Shown: positions 46,583 through 53,985 of the stretch, in pieces
How the letters are laid out: each line of letters starts with the position of its first letter
Numbering within the stretch: position 1 is the stretch's first letter
DNA from: an uncultured bacterium
GTDB taxonomy: Bacteria; Patescibacteriota; Minisyncoccia; UBA6257; GWB1-50-10
Reading direction: 5' to 3'
NCBI GenBank assembly: GCA_903847915.1
Contig: CAINEW010000028.1
Coordinates: forward strand, 1-54,009
Length of the DNA stretch: 54,009 nt
Notes under the pieces: generated by a model
The model's database searches: none
Told to the model about the DNA's origin: nothing
Seen by the model: the letters and a program-made list of their open reading frames with translations, nothing else
Made by a program: the position numbers and the translations under genes

Positions 46583-47002
46583 TTATTCTTTTTCTTTAAT
46601 AATGATTTTTGTACGCATCGGTAATTTGTGCCCTCCTAAACGAAGTGCCGCACGTGCTACTGCTTCTGAAACACCATCAACCTCAAAAAGCACTCGCCCT
46701 GGTTTTACAGGAAATACATAACGATCTACTTCTCCCTTTCCTCCTCCTAAGGTCACTTCTGGAGGAAGTTTAGTGACAGGTTTATCGGGAAAGATACGAA
46801 TCCACACCTTTCCTTCGCGTTTTAAGGAGTTTGTAATTGCCTTACGTGCTGCTTCAATTTGTTGCGCGGTTACCCATACCGCATCGAGAGCCTGCAACCC
46901 GAAGTGTCCATAGCTTAACACAATACCACGTGTTTCGACAAGACGACGACGAGAACGTCCTTTTTGCCACTTTCTATGTAATTGTTTTTTTGGTTGTAAC
47001 AT
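46583..47002 (-). CDS. rplP: 50S ribosomal protein L16
   Basis: 139 residues. MLQPKKQLHRKWQKGRSRRR start and PDKPVTKLPPEVTLGGGKGE then VDRYVFPVKPGRVLFEVDG are uL16 landmarks near the A-site tRNA. Confidence 0.97.
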   Translation of the reverse strand: MLQPKKQLHRKWQKGRSRRRLVETRGIVLSYGHFGLQALDAVWVTAQQIEAARKAITNSLKREGKVWIRIFPDKPVTKLPPEVTLGGGKGEVDRYVFPVKPGRVLFEVDGVSEAVARAALRLGGHKLPMRTKIIIKEKE

Positions 47003-47005
47003 ATA

Positions 47006-47698
47006 TTAGTGATCCTGATGTTCTTTTTGTGTGGTGGCAGCAAAGATGTCTCCTTTATAAAGCCACACTTTAATACCCACTGTCCCATAAGTATTGAACG
47101 CGGTCGCTTCTCCATAATCGATATATGCACGCAAACGCTGTAAGGGCATTTTTCCTTGTGCGAGCCAATCACTGCGTGAAATTTCTGCACCGTTTAAACG
47201 TCCAGACACTTTTATTTTCACTCCTTTGATTTCTTTATTTTGCATTAACGTCTCAATTTGACGCTTCAATAACATACGATACGGCTTTCTCTTTTCAATT
47301 TCTGTTGCGATTTGTTGCGCTACTACTCCCGAGGAAACTTCTGTGCGACGCAATTCTTCAATATCAAATGCGAATGCGATCTTTTGTGTTACCTTGTTTT
47401 CTTTTCGTGCAAGAAGAATCTTTTTCATTAGTCCAACACGAAGATCATCAATTCCTTTTCCTCCTCGTCCAATAATTAATCCGGGACGCGCCGCACGCAC
47501 AATTACTCGCACACTGTCGCTTGTGCGCTCTATATCAATTGACGCAACACCTGCCTCTTTTATCTTTTTCATCACATAATCTCGAATCACACAATCTTCC
47601 TCAAGAAAATAACTGTTTTTCTTGGTATAAAACCAACGGCTTGACCACGGAAGAGTGATGCCGAGACGAAATGTGGTGGGATTAATTTTGTGTGCCAT
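47006..47698 (-). CDS. rpsC: 30S ribosomal protein S3
   Basis: 230 residues. N-terminal MAHKINPTTFRLGITLPWSS, KH domain with GLIIGRGGKGIDDL (GxxG loop) and C-terminal GVKIKVSGRLNGAEISRSDW then YGTVGIKVWLYKGD. Part of the mRNA entry channel. Confidence 0.98.
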   Translation of the reverse strand: MAHKINPTTFRLGITLPWSSRWFYTKKNSYFLEEDCVIRDYVMKKIKEAGVASIDIERTSDSVRVIVRAARPGLIIGRGGKGIDDLRVGLMKKILLARKENKVTQKIAFAFDIEELRRTEVSSGVVAQQIATEIEKRKPYRMLLKRQIETLMQNKEIKGVKIKVSGRLNGAEISRSDWLAQGKMPLQRLRAYIDYGEATAFNTYGTVGIKVWLYKGDIFAATTQKEHQDH

Positions 47699-47702
47699 AT
47701 AT

Positions 47703-48248
47703 TTATATTGCTTTTCTCCTAAATGTTCGTTTTATAAATCCCTTTTCTGGTGTTGTGGTATCTGTTAATTTTTTCTGTTCTTTTATTTCGTGATCATGTG
47801 CGTGTGTTTCTGACGCTTTTTCTTCTTTTTGTTTTTGCACTTTTTCTTTCTTCTCTTTTTTCTTTTTCTTTTCAGGCAAGGTGAATGTGAAACGAGATTC
47901 TTTCGGTTTTTCCATTACTCCAATAGTAAGAGTAATGTGGCTTGATTTTTTTTGAATCATACTCATACTCCCTCGCGCACGAGGTGTCCACCGCTTCATA
48001 AAAGGACCGTTGTCTACACGAATCTCTTTTATATAACATTGTGATGGCTCTACATGTAGTAATTCTTTTATTTGTGCGCGTCCACTTTTTAAGAGTTTAA
48101 GAATGTTTCCACTTGAACGACGAGAAGAAAACATTAATTGTGCTTGCGCTTCATCAAGAGGTAATCCACGAATGAGATCTGCTACTGATCGTGTTTTTCT
48201 TGGTGCAATACGCAAATGATTCAATTGTATAGTGATAGTGGATTTCAT
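47703..48248 (-). CDS. rplV: 50S ribosomal protein L22 with Lys/Glu-rich C-terminal extension
   Basis: 181 residues against ~110 in E. coli. The conserved part (residues 1-~125) has LRIAPRKTRSVADLIRGLPL and RWTPRARGSMSMIQKKSSHI then TLTIGV. The last ~60 residues are a low-complexity Lys/Glu tail (EKKKKKEKKEKVQKQKEEKA) with a basic end. The tail is probably on the ribosome surface or disordered. Confidence 0.95.
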   Translation of the reverse strand: MKSTITIQLNHLRIAPRKTRSVADLIRGLPLDEAQAQLMFSSRRSSGNILKLLKSGRAQIKELLHVEPSQCYIKEIRVDNGPFMKRWTPRARGSMSMIQKKSSHITLTIGVMEKPKESRFTFTLPEKKKKKEKKEKVQKQKEEKASETHAHDHEIKEQKKLTDTTTPEKGFIKRTFRRKAI

Positions 48249-48251
48249 AGA

Positions 48252-48566
48252 TTATTTTTTAGCAGAAGCTGCGGCTGCAGGCGCATCTTTTTTCTCGATT
48301 TCTTTTTGCATTTTTCCTCCATGACGAGTAAATTTCCTTGTTGGAGAAAATTCTCCTAATCGATGTCCTACCATATCTTCCGCAATTCTCACTTCAATAA
48401 AATCTTTACCGTTGTGCACTCCAAATGCGAATCCCACCATTTCTGGAGAAATTTCTGAGCTACGCGCCCATGTTTTAATAACCGGCGCTTGATCTGGTTT
48501 TAATCCTTGAATCTTTTTAATTAATTTTGGATCTATAAATGGACCCTTTTTAGATGATCGGCTCAT
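48252..48566 (-). CDS. rpsS: 30S ribosomal protein S19
   Basis: 104 residues. MSRSSKKGPFIDPKLIKKIQ, MVGHRLGEFSPTRKFTRHGG: standard uS19. A short Lys/Ala tail is added at the C-terminus. Confidence 0.97.
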   Translation of the reverse strand: MSRSSKKGPFIDPKLIKKIQGLKPDQAPVIKTWARSSEISPEMVGFAFGVHNGKDFIEVRIAEDMVGHRLGEFSPTRKFTRHGGKMQKEIEKKDAPAAAASAKK

Positions 48567-48571
48567 AATAA

Positions 48572-49402
48572 TTATTTTGATCTGCGTCTCACAATAAACG
48601 TATTTGACTCCTTTTTCTTTCTTCGTGTTTTTCTTCCGCCTGTAATCTTACCCCATTTGGTCTTTGGACGTCGAGTACCACGTGGTTGTCGTCCTTCGCC
48701 ACCTCCATAAGGATGGTCGCGCGGATTCATCGCTGAACCACGTACAGTAGGACGTACTCCTCTCCAACGCGAACGACCCGCTTTTCCTCCTATTTCAAGA
48801 TTATGTTCTACGTTAGAGACTTGACCGATCGTTGCAAAACAATCCCATGAAACTTTACGTACTTCTCCCGAAGACATTTTGAGATGGGTGTAACCATCTT
48901 CATGCGCTAATACTTGCACCGATGATCCTGCAGAACGCGCAAACTGCCCTCCTTTTTGTGGCGCGAGCTCTACATTATGTACAAATGATCCAATAGGAAT
49001 CCGCTTAAGGAATGTGCGATTCCCTGTCGTTAATGCAACTTCATTCCCTGTACATACCTTATCTCCCACTTTTAGACCATTTGGAGATAATACATATGCA
49101 TAAGCACCGTTTCGGTAACGCACAAGTGCGATAAATGCCGTGCGATAAGGATCATATTCAATGGTTTGTACCACACCCTCAATACCCATAAACGCACGCC
49201 CGTTAAAATCGATAGTACGATAGAGAATTTTATTTCCGCCTCCTTGATGACGCATAGTGACTCTTCCCTGACTATTTCTCCCCGCATGACGTTGTAATCT
49301 TTTTACTAATGGCTTAAATGCCTTCTTTGTGGTAAGAGATTTTTTATATGGCACTACGGTCATACTTCTCCGTGATGGACTTGTAGGATTATACTGTTTC
49401 AT
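48572..49402 (-). CDS. rplB: 50S ribosomal protein L2
   Basis: 276 residues. RHAGRNSQGRVTMRHQGGGN near residue 37 and the C-terminal VRPTVRGSAMNPRDHPYGGG then EGRQPRGTRRP (containing the conserved His of the peptidyl transferase region) are diagnostic. Confidence 0.98.
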   Translation of the reverse strand: MKQYNPTSPSRRSMTVVPYKKSLTTKKAFKPLVKRLQRHAGRNSQGRVTMRHQGGGNKILYRTIDFNGRAFMGIEGVVQTIEYDPYRTAFIALVRYRNGAYAYVLSPNGLKVGDKVCTGNEVALTTGNRTFLKRIPIGSFVHNVELAPQKGGQFARSAGSSVQVLAHEDGYTHLKMSSGEVRKVSWDCFATIGQVSNVEHNLEIGGKAGRSRWRGVRPTVRGSAMNPRDHPYGGGEGRQPRGTRRPKTKWGKITGGRKTRRKKKESNTFIVRRRSK

Positions 49403-49407
49403 AACTC

Positions 49408-49791
49408 TTATGCGTGTTCAATATGAAAACCTTCTTTGAGCGTGACGATGGCTCTTTTCGTTCGTGATTGTTTTCCGGTTATACCCCTAAAACGGGTTTG
49501 TTTATCTTTTTTTGAAATTGTATTTATTTGCGCTACTTTCACATTGTATTTTTTTTCTATCGTTTCTTTAATTCGTGTTTTATTTGCAGAAGACGCAACC
49601 ACAAATGTGTAGCAATGCTTGTGGAGCATACGATTTGCTTTTTCACTTTCATACATATGCACAATAACTCCATGAGGAACATGTTGGTGATGAGTTGATC
49701 CATGCGATTCCTGCGTAACCGCCACATCTTTTTTTTCACGAGATTTTTTCGGCGCTTCTTTTTTTGATTGTTTTTTTGAAAAGATTGCCAT
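49408..49791 (-). CDS. rplW: 50S ribosomal protein L23 with N-terminal extension
   Basis: 127 residues; the uL23 core starts near residue 45. KANRMLHKHCYTFVVASSAN then KTRIKETIEKKYNVKVAQIN are typical. The first ~40 residues are Lys/Ser/His-rich (KKQSKKEAPKKSREKKDVAV) and not part of the family core. L23 lies at the nascent-chain tunnel exit. Confidence 0.93.
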   Translation of the reverse strand: MAIFSKKQSKKEAPKKSREKKDVAVTQESHGSTHHQHVPHGVIVHMYESEKANRMLHKHCYTFVVASSANKTRIKETIEKKYNVKVAQINTISKKDKQTRFRGITGKQSRTKRAIVTLKEGFHIEHA

Positions 49792-49796
49792 AATAG

Positions 49797-50441
49797 TTAT
49801 ATGTTATTTTCTTTGTTGTTTGTTTTAATAAATTCTTGAAGTGCTTCTTTTTCAAAAAGAATATGTTTTGGAGTTACGATATTATAGGCATGGAGTGATG
49901 CAGGATTAAGCACGTTTACTTGCGGCATATTTTTTCCTATACGTACCATCGTTTTATAGTGTTCTCGTGAAGGGATAAGTCCCATCTTTTTACGTGACCC
50001 AAAAAATACCTTAATAACCCCTGCAAGTTGTTTTGTTTTTTCTTCTTTAAACTCAAGGGTGTCTACTACCATTAATTCTTGATCTTTATATTTTTTTGAA
50101 AGTGCTGAAAGAAGTGCTACGCGTTTCATTTTTTTATTTGCTTTTCGTGAAAAATCTTTTTCATTACGTGGACCGAAAGTGACACCCCCTCCTACCCAAA
50201 TAGGCGAGCGACGTGATCCATGACGCGCCTGACCTGTATGTTTTTGTTTCCATGGCTTTTTTCCTCCTCCACGCACCTCTCCTCTATCTTTAGTATGCGC
50301 AATCGCGCGACGCTTATTTGCAAGATATATCGAAATAATCTGTGTTACTGTGTTGGGATTCCATCGAATACCAAATAACGATGCGGGGAGTTCCATCGTA
50401 TCTATTTTTTTATTCTCTTTGTTATGTATATCAATTGTCAT
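49797..50441 (-). CDS. rplD: 50S ribosomal protein L4
   Basis: 214 residues from MTIDIHNKENKKIDTMELPA; the longer frame overlaps rplC. RRAIAHTKDRGEVRGGGKKP then WKQKHTGQARHGSRRSPIWV is the tunnel-lining loop of uL4. In E. coli L4 autoregulates its operon; the leader hairpin before rplC may be relevant. Confidence 0.96.
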   Translation of the reverse strand: MTIDIHNKENKKIDTMELPASLFGIRWNPNTVTQIISIYLANKRRAIAHTKDRGEVRGGGKKPWKQKHTGQARHGSRRSPIWVGGGVTFGPRNEKDFSRKANKKMKRVALLSALSKKYKDQELMVVDTLEFKEEKTKQLAGVIKVFFGSRKKMGLIPSREHYKTMVRIGKNMPQVNVLNPASLHAYNIVTPKHILFEKEALQEFIKTNNKENNI

Positions 50442-50446
50442 ATGGT

Positions 50447-50881
50447 TTATACACGAAGCTCTACTTTTGTGCCGCGCATTCCTGGTACGCTTCCCCACAC
50501 TGCGACAGTTTCTTTCTCTGCATCAAGATGTGCAATTTTAATATTTTTAATTGTTACCCGTTCATTACCCATATGGCCTGCCATTTTTCTTCCCTTTAAT
50601 ACACGTTGAGGTGCGGTGGGACCTAAAGAACCAGGAGCACGTAAACGATCTTTTTGACCGTGTGTTTTTGGACCTCCATGGAACCCGTGACGCTTTACTA
50701 CTCCCTGAAACCCTTTTCCTTTACTCATCGCACTTACCACTACCTTGTCCCCCTCTTTTAGAGAAGAAAAAAACGGCTCATGGTCGCTTTTATTGATTAA
50801 CTTTAACACGGTTACGCCCATCACTGCGTCATTTTTCCATAATTGAGTCATATTTACTTTTTTTGCCGCGAATTTTTTCAT
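50447..50881 (-). CDS. rplC: 50S ribosomal protein L3, shortened
   Basis: 144 residues against 209 in E. coli. The start MKKFAAKKVNMTQLWKND aligns with the usual GKKVGMTxxF beginning. The conserved C-terminal part VSAMSKGKGFQGVVKRHGFH and LGPTAPQRVLKGRKMAGHMG is intact, but ~55 residues of the middle, between the first strand and the EGDKVVV segment, are missing. A GTG two codons upstream (50887) is an alternative start. It follows a ~95-nt leader. Confidence 0.95.
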   Translation of the reverse strand: MKKFAAKKVNMTQLWKNDAVMGVTVLKLINKSDHEPFFSSLKEGDKVVVSAMSKGKGFQGVVKRHGFHGGPKTHGQKDRLRAPGSLGPTAPQRVLKGRKMAGHMGNERVTIKNIKIAHLDAEKETVAVWGSVPGMRGTKVELRV

Positions 50882-50916
50882 AAACACATTACGTTACATT
50901 CCGTGGGTAGAAAGAA

Positions 50917-50944
50917 CACAATCCCGCCGTGTGGCGGGATTGTG
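50917..50944 (-). promoter_or_regulatory. 12-bp perfect hairpin in the rplC leader
   Basis: CACAATCCCGCC-acac-GGCGGGATTGTG on the - strand, then TTCTTTCT, 36 nt before the rplC ATG. Its core has the CCGCC/GGCGG bases of the dispersed palindromes. It may be an attenuator or a captured repeat. Confidence 0.6.
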
Positions 50945-50982
50945 ACATCCTTCAAAGACCACTTCCTCCGGCTTATCTTACC

Positions 50983-51011
50983 ATAGTAACTTACTTCGTT
51001 ATTTTGGTCAA
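50983..51011 (-). promoter_or_regulatory. Promoter of the rplC-secY ribosomal operon
   Basis: TTGACC (51006-51011) and TACTAT (50983-50988), 17-bp spacing, located between rpsJ and rplC. Confidence 0.7.
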
Positions 51012-51019
51012 CTTCTCCC

Positions 51020-51352
51020 CTAACTTGTTTTAATTTCTACATCAATACCTGCAGGGAGATTTAAATCGGTAAGAGAAGCAATCATCTTTTGGTCTGGGTT
51101 CATAATATCTAACAATCGTTTATGTACCCTCATTTCAAACTGTTCTCGTGATTTTGCATGAACAAAAGTTGAGCGGTTTACGGTATATTTTCTGAACTCT
51201 GTAGGAAGCGGAATTGGCCCTATAATATCTCCTCCTTGTTTTTTTACCGCTTCAATAATTTGACGCACTGATGAATCGATGAGTTTTGCGTCATACGATT
51301 TTACTCGAATACGAAATTTATCTTTATGTAATTGCTCTTCCTTTTTAGCCAT
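51020..51352 (-). CDS. rpsJ: 30S ribosomal protein S10
   Basis: 110 residues. VKSYDAKLIDSSVRQIIEAV, IGPIPLPTEFRKYTVNRSTF then VHAKSREQFEMRVHKR are uS10 landmarks. Thirteen bp after tuf and separated from rplC by a promoter, so it is transcribed with tuf rather than only as the S10 operon leader gene. Confidence 0.97.
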   Translation of the reverse strand: MAKKEEQLHKDKFRIRVKSYDAKLIDSSVRQIIEAVKKQGGDIIGPIPLPTEFRKYTVNRSTFVHAKSREQFEMRVHKRLLDIMNPDQKMIASLTDLNLPAGIDVEIKTS

Positions 51353-51365
51353 TGCAATAAATATT

Positions 51366-52565
51366 TTATTTAATGATCTTTGTGACAGCTCCTGCGCCTA
51401 CCGTCTTTCCTCCTTCACGAATTGCGAAGCGTTGTTTCTCTTCAAGAGCAACTGGCGCAATAAGTTTTACACTAATACTCACTGTATCTCCTGGCATAAC
51501 CATTTCCACGCCTTGTGGCAAGATTACTTCGCCAGTAACATCGGTTGTACGAATATAGAACTGTGGCTTATACCCTTTGAAAAATGGCGTGTGACGTCCT
51601 CCTTCCTCCTTGGAGAGCACGTACACTTCTGCTTCAAATTCTGCATGAGGAGTAACACTACCTGGTTTTGCAATCACTTGTCCGCGCTCAATATCTTCCT
51701 TTTTTAAGCCACGGAGTAAGATTCCTACGTTATCTCCTGCTTGACCTTCATCAAGAAGCTTCTGGAACATTTCAATTCCCGTAATTACTGTTTTTTGCGT
51801 TGGACGCAATCCGATGATTTCCATTTCATCATTCACTTTGACAACTCCGCGCTCTACCTTACCTGTTGCCACTGTACCACGACCTTCAATAGAGAAGATG
51901 TCTTCGATAGGCATCAAGAATGGCTTATCTGTTTCGCGGACTGGGTCTGGGATATGCGCATCAAGCGCGTCTACTAAATCCAAAATCGGTTTTGCATCTA
52001 CATCATCAATTGACTTTGAATTTAAGGCTTTTACCGCTGAACCACGAATCACTGGAGTGGTATCTCCTGGGAAATTATACTTTTTCAATAATTCACGTAC
52101 TTCTGATTCTACGAGATCAATAAGCTCTGGATCATCTACCATATCGCACTTATTCAAAAAGACGATAAGCGCAGGGACACCGACTTGGCGCGCCAAAAGG
52201 ATGTGTTCACGTGTTTGAGGCATCGGTCCATCTGCTGCGGAGACCACCAATACTGCGCCATCAAGCTGTGCGGCACCGGTAATCATGTTTTTGATATAGT
52301 CGGCGTGTCCGGGACAGTCAATGTGTGCGTAGTGACGCTTTGCCGATTCATATTCTGAGTGGTGCAATGCAATCGTGATACCGCGCGCTTTTTCTTCTGG
52401 AGCATTATCAATTTGATCTACTCCTTCTTCTTTCTTTGCAAACCCTTTCATAAACAACACGTGTGTAATCGCCGCGGTAAGAGTGGTCTTTCCGTGGTCA
52501 ACGTGTCCGATAGTCCCCACGTTTACGTGTGGCTTCGTTCGTTCAAATTTCTGTTTTTCCGCCAT
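51366..52565 (-). CDS. tuf: Elongation factor Tu
   Basis: 399 residues. GTPase motifs: GHVDHGKT near residue 19, ARGITI near 58, DCPGHADY near 80, NKCD near 135 and GSAVKAL near 173. Domains 2 and 3 follow, with [20 protein letters not shown]. It delivers aminoacyl-tRNA to the ribosome. No ribosome-binding site is visible: the ATG lies in a 19-bp hairpin (52563-52604), unusual for such a highly expressed gene. No fusA or rpsL-rpsG adjoins. Confidence 0.98.
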   Translation of the reverse strand: MAEKQKFERTKPHVNVGTIGHVDHGKTTLTAAITHVLFMKGFAKKEEGVDQIDNAPEEKARGITIALHHSEYESAKRHYAHIDCPGHADYIKNMITGAAQLDGAVLVVSAADGPMPQTREHILLARQVGVPALIVFLNKCDMVDDPELIDLVESEVRELLKKYNFPGDTTPVIRGSAVKALNSKSIDDVDAKPILDLVDALDAHIPDPVRETDKPFLMPIEDIFSIEGRGTVATGKVERGVVKVNDEMEIIGLRPTQKTVITGIEMFQKLLDEGQAGDNVGILLRGLKKEDIERGQVIAKPGSVTPHAEFEAEVYVLSKEEGGRHTPFFKGYKPQFYIRTTDVTGEVILPQGVEMVMPGDTVSISVKLIAPVALEEKQRFAIREGGKTVGAGAVTKIIK

Positions 52566-52604
52566 AGTTATCTAAATTTTTGAAAAAATTTAGCTATAAC
52601 TATG
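52563..52604 (-). promoter_or_regulatory. Hairpin containing the tuf start codon
   Basis: CATAGTTATCTAAATTTTT (52563-52581, with the tuf ATG on the - strand) pairs with the arm at 52584-52604 (AAAAATTTAGctATAACTAT then G), 19 bp with one 2-nt CT bulge and a 2-nt loop. The palindromic repeat begins 2 nt beyond. Same architecture and bulge as at rpmA. Confidence 0.72.
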
Positions 52605-52606
52605 AG

Positions 52607-52640
52607 CGTCCCGCCGAAGCTTTAGCGAAGGCGGATGCCA
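52607..52640. repeat. CCGCC/GGCGG palindrome in the tuf leader
   Basis: CGTCCCGCC-gaa-GCTttAGC-gaa-GGCGGATGCC, same outer sequence as the copy at 17591-17632. Beyond it CATACTTATAGC (52638-52649) is a further near-copy, in the tuf coding-strand orientation, of the sequence around the tuf start. Confidence 0.65.
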
Positions 52641-52796
52641 TACTTATAGCCATTTCAAAAATAATTAATTTTTCGACTTTATTTAAAGTATTATACGACC
52701 CTCTCATTCTCGCTGAAGAAGGAAAAAATGTCAATACTAGCCATTTATGTGGATAAGTTAGACAAAAGGATGATAGAATGAGCATAAAACGAGAGC
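52641..52796. other. Remainder of tuf / 52866 intergenic region
   Basis: The tuf side has TATAAT at 52690-52695 (- strand, weak -35) and an alternative TTGACA (52729-52734) with GAGAAT 17 bp away. Transcripts would carry a ~115-nt leader with both hairpins. No coding potential is convincing here; one - strand ORF just translates the repeat (ASAFAKASAGRS). Confidence 0.4.
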
Positions 52797-52826
52797 TTGA
52801 CAGATTTATAGTACATATTCTATACT
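52797..52826 (+). promoter_or_regulatory. Promoter for the 52866 gene
   Basis: TTGACA (52797-52802) and TATACT (52821-52826), 18-bp spacing, 39 nt before the ATG. Confidence 0.7.
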
Positions 52827-52865
52827 ATATTGGTATTTTTAATAACTTAATAAATAAGAAAAACA

Positions 52866-53348
52866 ATGAATATAAAACTTTCTCCTCCTCTATGGAGTAT
52901 CGCACTCGTCCTTTTCGGAGGATCAATTTTTTGTTGTGGTATTTTTACCATTCTTGATATATTTCCAATTGTACCAGTGCTTGGAATAGTAATCTTGATT
53001 TTTGGGTTCTTTGTGTGCCTAATTACAATAACAAAAATATTCAGAAAAAATATTGGAACCCTTGGAATCAATTCGATACATCTACCAACATGTTTGTTGG
53101 TTAATGAAATTTATGAATTAATTGATTCCGTTGATCTCCCGGAAGAGGGCACTGCGGCGTTTATCCGCCGTAGGGATGGGACTATCCTTGCTTACTTTTT
53201 TGAAAAAGATGAGAATGTTCCTCCCTCTGGAGCATTCAAAGTTAAAATTGATGAAGATGGCAAGGAGTGTTTTGAGGGATACCATCCCCTTACTTTCGGA
53301 CAGAAAAAGCAGAAAGCACCTCAAGCAGCAGAGCTTGTGAGTGCATAG
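52866..53348 (+). CDS. Hypothetical two-helix membrane protein
   Basis: 160 residues. Two membrane helices (about 10-30 and 36-57), then a cytoplasmic or external domain of ~100 residues with strand-rich EGTAAFIRRRDGTILAYFFE and PSGAFKVKIDEDGKECFEGY and a Lys/Ala tail. No motifs for enzymatic activity. Has its own promoter and terminator. Not recognised. Confidence 0.65.
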   Translation: MNIKLSPPLWSIALVLFGGSIFCCGIFTILDIFPIVPVLGIVILIFGFFVCLITITKIFRKNIGTLGINSIHLPTCLLVNEIYELIDSVDLPEEGTAAFIRRRDGTILAYFFEKDENVPPSGAFKVKIDEDGKECFEGYHPLTFGQKKQKAPQAAELVSA

Positions 53349-53360
53349 GATTCGCAAAAT

Positions 53361-53392
53361 AAAAACGAATGGAAATCTCCATTCGTTTTTTT
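53361..53392 (+). terminator. Rho-independent terminator
   Basis: AAACGAATGGA-aatc-TCCATTCGTTTTTTT, between convergent genes. Confidence 0.85.
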
Positions 53393-53437
53393 AATTACCA
53401 GCTACGAAAACCCTTACGGGGATTCGTATTTTGAATA

Positions 53438-53914
53438 TTATTCATCCGCAAATAATGATTTTATATTCAAAAATTTCTTGATCTCATCGTCGATGGGAAT
53501 ATATGCTGTTTCCTGATATTTTCCCACAGTTATTTCCATCGCAATTCCTTCGTATGAATCTATTGGATCTACACTAAAAATTAGTGTGGCATTTTCATTC
53601 AAAAATGTTTCTATGGCTTTTTTAAAACCCTCTCTTGCACTTTTTAATGAATTATTGAAAAAATCAGTTGAAATCGCGTAGTTACTCATTCCAATTTCTT
53701 CAAGATCAATACAGCGACCGAGCTCATATCTGTATCCGTCTGTTCCATCTTTCTTATGAAAAGAGAGATAGATCCCTGTCGCTTCATCACTGACCTTAAA
53801 TACCTCAAACGCAATCACTATATTTTTGCGTTTTTTTACTCCTAGCCAATTTAGGTGACTACTTTTTATCCTTCCGATTTCGTCGGTTGGGTATTCAATT
53901 ATTTTCTTTCTCAT
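53438..53914 (-). CDS. Hypothetical protein
   Basis: 158 residues starting MRKKIIEYPTDEIG. The ATG at 53914 has a strong GGAGG 6 nt upstream; a TTG four codons earlier overlaps that site and is rejected. Mixed alpha/beta, soluble: KKRKNIVIAFEVFKVSDEAT, then a helix FNNSLKSAREGFKKAIETFL and strands IFSVDPIDSYEGIAMEITVG. No Cys-rich or catalytic signature. Not recognised. Confidence 0.62.
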   Translation of the reverse strand: MRKKIIEYPTDEIGRIKSSHLNWLGVKKRKNIVIAFEVFKVSDEATGIYLSFHKKDGTDGYRYELGRCIDLEEIGMSNYAISTDFFNNSLKSAREGFKKAIETFLNENATLIFSVDPIDSYEGIAMEITVGKYQETAYIPIDDEIKKFLNIKSLFADE

Positions 53915-53956
53915 TTTTTCCTCCAATGAGTTAAATTATTAAAAAACTATGCTTTT

Positions 53957-53985
53957 ATATTAATATAACATCTTTTATCTGTCAA
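53957..53985 (-). promoter_or_regulatory. Promoter for the 53438-53914 gene
   Basis: TTGACA (53980-53985) and TAATAT (53957-53962) on the - strand, 17-bp spacing; it also reads TTGACAGAT after the -35 box. Confidence 0.6.

Noticed and set aside
50945-50980. Small leader peptide before rplC
   Set aside because: A 19-codon ORF exists across the hairpin (ATG near 50946), but its purine stretch is too close to the ATG and no pattern of regulatory codons is evident.
52600-52785. 61-codon - strand ORF ending ASAFAKASAGRS
   Set aside because: It translates the palindromic repeat and the tuf leader; this amino-acid string is what the repeat encodes by chance.
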